Part shown: positions 12,086-14,876 of the stretch, piece by piece
Numbering within the stretch: position 1 is the first letter of the stretch
How the letters are laid out: the number at the start of each line of letters is the position of its first letter
Position numbers and translations under genes: made by a program
The notes under the pieces: generated by a model
Told to the model about the DNA's origin: nothing
Database searches by the model: none
The model's input: the letters and a program-made list of their open reading frames with translations, nothing else
NCBI GenBank assembly: GCA_002482565.1
Contig: DLGG01000129.1
Coordinates: 1 to 14,876, forward strand
Reading direction: 5' to 3'
DNA length: 14,876 bases
DNA from: Solidesulfovibrio magneticus
GTDB lineage: Bacteria; Desulfobacterota; Desulfovibrionia; Desulfovibrionales; Desulfovibrionaceae

Positions 12086-13705
12086 CTACTGGGCGGCGGC
12101 CAGGTCGAGCTTTTTCATGCCCATGGCCACGTAGATGTCGGCCAGGGCGCTCTGGTAGTCGGTGAGCGCCTGGGTCAGGTTGTACTCGGCCGTGCTCACC
12201 CGGGCCTGGGCGTCCAGCACGTCGGTGCTGGTGCCCACCTGGGCCTGGTAGCGGGCCACGGCCATGCGGTAACCTTCCTTGGACGCTTCAAGGGCCGTGC
12301 GGGCCACCGAGATGCGCTTGGCCGCGTCCTGGATGTTGAGATAGAACGTCTTGACCTGATAGCCGATGTCCAGACGCAGCTTGGCCAGATCGGCCTGCAG
12401 CTTTTTCACGTTTTCCCGGGCCGCCTGGAAGCCGAAGAAGGTCGAACCCCAGTCCCAGGCCTGCAGCGAGGCGGTGATGCTGAAAGAGGTCGTTTCCGGG
12501 GTGGTGCCGCCGGAATTGTCGCGCACGTCGAGGTCGAGGGTGTTGCCCTCGCGCTGATAAATGGCCTGGGCCTGAACCTGGGGATACAGCGGGCTGGCCG
12601 CGATCTTGGCGTCTCGCTCGGCGATCTGCACCGATTTGACGGCCATGTACAGGTCCGGGCGCTGCTTGTAGGCCAGATCGAGGCAGTCCTCGATGTTCAT
12701 GGCAAAGGGAATGTAGGCCAGCTCGCCCAGATAGTTGGTCTGCTGATTGAGCGGCAGGTTCAGCAGCGAATTGAGCTGGGCGATCTGGACCAGGACGTTG
12801 TTTTCGGCCTTGAGCAGGTCCTGCTCGGCCTGGGCCAGATCGGATTCGGCCTGCAAGACGTCCAAGCGGGGCTTGAGGCCGACGTCGTAGTAGGCCTGGG
12901 CCACCTTGTACTGGGATTCGAGGCGGGCCACCGAGTCCTTGTTGGACTGCACGTTGGCCCGGGCCTGGAGCAGGGTCAGGAAGGCCTGCTGCACGGCCTT
13001 GACCAGGGTCAGCTCGGTGTACTTGATGTTGGCTTGGGCCTGCTCCTTGGTCAGGGCGGCCTTCTGGTAGGAGCTCAAGAGCTTGAAGCCGGTGAAAAGC
13101 GGCTGGGTGGCCACCAGCTGCAGCTGATAGGTGTTCTGCCAGGTGCCCACCCGGGTGGACGAGGTGCGGGTGGTGGACAGATTCGTGCCCTGGGTGGCGT
13201 TGATGATCTGGTTGGCGGGAATGCTGAGGCTGGTCGAACCCACGACCTGGGCGTCCACGCGCTGGAAGGAGTAGCTCACCGTGCCCACGGGGCCGAAGTT
13301 GGCCAGGGCCTGGCGGCGCAGATCCTCGGAGCCGGTCAGCTGGGCGCGGGCGGACTGCATCTGCGGGTTGGCGTCGAGGCTTCGCTGGGCGCTTTGCTGC
13401 ATGTCGAAGCTTTGGCCATCCCCAGCCTGGGCCGTGCCGCCGGCGGCGGCCTTGGGCGCAGCCGGGTCGGTCTGCTTTTCCTTGACGAAATCAGGCAGGG
13501 GAATCTTTTCGACTTTGGTTTCCAGCGACGGGTCGGTGATGGGCGGCGGCCCGTAGCCGTCCTGGGTCTGCTGGATGGCGTAGCGCTTGGCCACGCGGTC
13601 GTTGCTGCCCGAGCCATTCTGGGCAAAGGCCGAGCCGGCCAGGAATAACGAGAAAATCAAGCCCATTACCAAAAGAAGATGGGGCCGTTTCGCAGCTGCG
13701 GTCAT
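12086..13705 (-). CDS. TolC-family outer-membrane efflux / type I secretion channel
   Basis: A 539-aa protein forming a trimeric outer-membrane beta-barrel with a periplasmic alpha-helical tunnel, used by efflux pumps or type I secretion. A signal peptide (MTAAAKRPHLLLVMGLIF...) is followed by a likely cleavage after AGSAFA (residue 28). Residues 29-100 are a low-complexity Pro/Gln/Ala-rich linker, absent from short family members. Two OEP repeats follow: about 101-310 (QSAQRSLDANPQMQSARAQL, VATQPLFTGFKLLSSYQKA, YYDVGLKPRLDVLQAESDLAQAE) and 336-530 (IEDCLDLAYKQRPDLYMAV, AWDWGSTFFGFQAAREN, YQAQVGTSTDVLDAQARVSTAEYNL). The start at 13705 follows GAGGA (13712-13716) by six bases. No inner-membrane pump or adaptor gene is adjacent, so the partner is unknown. 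Confidence 0.93.
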   Translation of the reverse strand: MTAAAKRPHLLLVMGLIFSLFLAGSAFAQNGSGSNDRVAKRYAIQQTQDGYGPPPITDPSLETKVEKIPLPDFVKEKQTDPAAPKAAAGGTAQAGDGQSFDMQQSAQRSLDANPQMQSARAQLTGSEDLRRQALANFGPVGTVSYSFQRVDAQVVGSTSLSIPANQIINATQGTNLSTTRTSSTRVGTWQNTYQLQLVATQPLFTGFKLLSSYQKAALTKEQAQANIKYTELTLVKAVQQAFLTLLQARANVQSNKDSVARLESQYKVAQAYYDVGLKPRLDVLQAESDLAQAEQDLLKAENNVLVQIAQLNSLLNLPLNQQTNYLGELAYIPFAMNIEDCLDLAYKQRPDLYMAVKSVQIAERDAKIAASPLYPQVQAQAIYQREGNTLDLDVRDNSGGTTPETTSFSITASLQAWDWGSTFFGFQAARENVKKLQADLAKLRLDIGYQVKTFYLNIQDAAKRISVARTALEASKEGYRMAVARYQAQVGTSTDVLDAQARVSTAEYNLTQALTDYQSALADIYVAMGMKKLDLAAAQ

Positions 13706-13721
13706 GCCGAGTCCTCACATT

Positions 13722-13756
13722 CGGGGAGATTTCCCCGCAGGCCAGGGAGGTTTCCC
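13722..13756. promoter_or_regulatory. Pair of near-identical inverted repeats upstream of the TolC-family gene
   Basis: GGGAGATTTCCC (13724-13735, extended by matched C-G pairs to 13722-13737) and GGGAGGTTTCCC (13745-13756) differ at one base. Their centres are 21 bases apart, two DNA turns. They lie between the ribosome site and an AT-rich promoter-like stretch. They could bind a dimeric repressor twice on one face of the DNA, or fold as two hairpins in the leader RNA. Confidence 0.5.
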
Positions 13757-13800
13757 GATAATACAATTAATACCGGATGTATACTCTTGTGAACAAGCAT
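13757..13800 (-). promoter_or_regulatory. AT-rich promoter region of the TolC-family gene (exact boxes unclear)
   Basis: This is one of the most AT-rich stretches in the window. On the - strand it offers -10-like TATTAT (13763-13758), TATTAA (13772-13767) and TATACA, but none has a convincing -35 at the right distance. The short inverted repeat CTTGT-GA-ACAAG (13786-13797) lies in it. It is also upstream of polA, for which I found no clear promoter. Confidence 0.35.
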
Positions 13801-13939
13801 TCACCAAACCGGCATACACCCTATCCAAGCGCAGTATCTTACGCCTGTTCCCGCGACTTGTCGAGAGCCGAGCCGCCTCGGTTGCATCCCGCCCGCCCCT
13901 GCCGTACAAGCGCGGCAGCGGCACACGGTCCATGCCGTC

Positions 13940-13945
13940 AGGAGG
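13940..13945 (+). promoter_or_regulatory. Ribosome-binding site that fixes the polA start
   Basis: AGGAGG ends immediately before an in-frame ATG at 13946 and six bases before a second ATG at 13952. Only the second has a workable spacing, so 13952 is taken as the start. Confidence 0.7.
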
Positions 13946-13951
13946 ATGCCC

Positions 13952-14876
13952 ATGACCCTGGCCAATCGGCTCGGTTTTTCCAAGACCCCATTGTTTCTCG
14001 TTGACGGCAGCGCCTACATCTACCGGGGCTACCACGCCTTTCGGGACCTGGCCCGGTCCGACGGCTTCCCGACCAGCGCCCTGTTTATGATTTTCCGACT
14101 CCTGTTCAAGATTCTCAAAGAACAGGAGCCGCGCCATCTGGTCTTTTTTCTCGACGGCAAGGGACCGACCTTCCGCAGCAACATCTATGCCGCCTACAAG
14201 GCCAACCGCGAGGCCATGCCCGAGCCCCTGGCCCGCCAGCTTGAGCCCCTGCGCCAGGGCCTTGGCCTGCTTGGCGTGCCGGTCATCATCCCCCAGGGAG
14301 CCGAGGCCGACGACGGCATCGCCAGCCTGGCCGCCCGGTTCTCGCCCAGCCTTCCCGTGGTCATCGTCGGCGCGGACAAGGACCTCAAACAGTGCTTAAG
14401 CGACCGGGTGGTCCTTTACGACCCCTCGGGCAAGGCCGAAAAAATCACCACCCTGGCCGATTTCACCGCCGACTGCGGCATCGCCCCGGCCTCCTGGCCC
14501 GACCTGCAAGCCCTGGTCGGCGACACCAGCGACAACATCCCCGGCATCCCCGGGGTCGGCCCGAAAACCGCCCTGGACATCCTGCGCCAGCTGCCCACCC
14601 TGGAAGCGGTGCGCGACGGCCTGGACACGATCAAGCCGAAAGTGCGCGACAAAATAGTCCCCCTTATGGACGAGCTTTTCATCTACCGGGAACTCACGCG
14701 CCTGAAAACCGACATCCTGCCGGAGACGAGCCTTGACGACGCCCGGCTCGGCGCGTCCGACGCCAAGGCCCTGCGCGAATTCCTGCTCGCCTACGAGCTG
14801 CGAAACCTGGCCCGGGACATCCCCGGCCAGCCGCCGGCCCCCGCCGGATCGGCCGCGCCGGCCGCGCCGGCCGGAC
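13952..14876 (+). CDS. polA: DNA polymerase I, N-terminal 5'-3' exonuclease domain (3' end beyond window)
   Basis: About 308 residues are visible and the frame is open to the window edge. They cover the 5'-3' (FLAP) exonuclease domain that removes RNA primers and flaps in replication and repair. Acidic and basic metal/DNA-binding signatures are in order: PLFLVDGSAYIYRGYHAF, VFFLDGKGPTFRSNIYAAYK, YKANREAMPEPL, GAEADDGIASLA, VVIVGADKDLKQ, and the helix-hairpin-helix region LVGDTSDNIPGIPGVGPKTA. The visible end becomes Pro/Ala-rich (QPPAPAGSAAPAAPAG), a linker before the proofreading/polymerase part. That part is not in view, so a free-standing exonuclease cannot be fully excluded. The linker and length argue for full PolA. 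It is divergent from the TolC-family gene. Confidence 0.88.
   Translation, partial: MTLANRLGFSKTPLFLVDGSAYIYRGYHAFRDLARSDGFPTSALFMIFRLLFKILKEQEPRHLVFFLDGKGPTFRSNIYAAYKANREAMPEPLARQLEPLRQGLGLLGVPVIIPQGAEADDGIASLAARFSPSLPVVIVGADKDLKQCLSDRVVLYDPSGKAEKITTLADFTADCGIAPASWPDLQALVGDTSDNIPGIPGVGPKTALDILRQLPTLEAVRDGLDTIKPKVRDKIVPLMDELFIYRELTRLKTDILPETSLDDARLGASDAKALREFLLAYELRNLARDIPGQPPAPAGSAAPAAPAG

Noticed and set aside
11987..13648. Long + strand frame opposite the TolC-family gene
   Set aside because: Mirror frame of a well-supported gene with signal peptide and OEP motifs; would start at a TTG without a ribosome site.

Overview
The window reads as chromosomal DNA of a GC-rich sulfate-reducing bacterium of the Desulfovibrio / Solidesulfovibrio type. 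The main reason is a complete dsrMKJOP operon, which encodes the membrane redox complex of dissimilatory sulfate reduction, including the periplasmic triheme cytochrome DsrJ. The rest is housekeeping: dapF, serS, a stand-alone CinA C-terminal domain (pncC), polA and a TolC-family outer-membrane channel. No rRNA, tRNA, CRISPR array, insertion sequence or phage gene was found.

Layout. 1-464: 3' end of a PLP class IV aminotransferase, probably the PabC half of a PabB-PabC fusion. 636-2158: promoter, dapF and a VOC-fold (glyoxalase-like) gene on the + strand, closed by a bidirectional terminator at 2192-2225. 2248-3722 (-): serS followed by a 62-aa two-helix membrane protein, coupled through an ATGA overlap. 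3723-4512: divergent region with promoters for serS and pncC and a palindromic candidate operator, then pncC. 4687-4944: a small amphi-Trp domain protein behind a leader hairpin. 5017-5526 (-): a 169-aa protein built from two copies of a winged-helix-like module. 5691-11365 (+): an RsbRD_N-domain protein, then dsrM, dsrK, dsrJ, dsrO and dsrP, closed by a strong GNRA-loop terminator. 11423-12012: about 590 bases with no recognisable gene, containing eleven degenerate 15-bp tandem repeats. 12086-13705 (-): the TolC-family protein with its own terminator. 13952-14876 (+): the start of polA, running off the window.

How the genes work together. DsrK and DsrM are a cytoplasmic HdrD-like iron-sulfur subunit and a membrane cytochrome b. 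DsrJ, DsrO and DsrP are periplasmic or membrane modules (triheme cytochrome c, Tat-exported ferredoxin-like protein, NrfD-like quinone-reacting membrane protein). Together they link the menaquinone pool and periplasm to the cytoplasmic DsrC/DsrAB step of sulfite reduction. The RsbRD_N gene lies 36 bases upstream of dsrM and is probably its first cotranscribed partner. The duplicated winged-helix-like gene is divergent from it across a 164-base promoter region, which makes it a natural candidate regulator. That pair is the least described part of the window.

Limits: everything is read by eye. Family calls rest on recognisable motifs. Promoter and operator calls are pattern matches and less certain.
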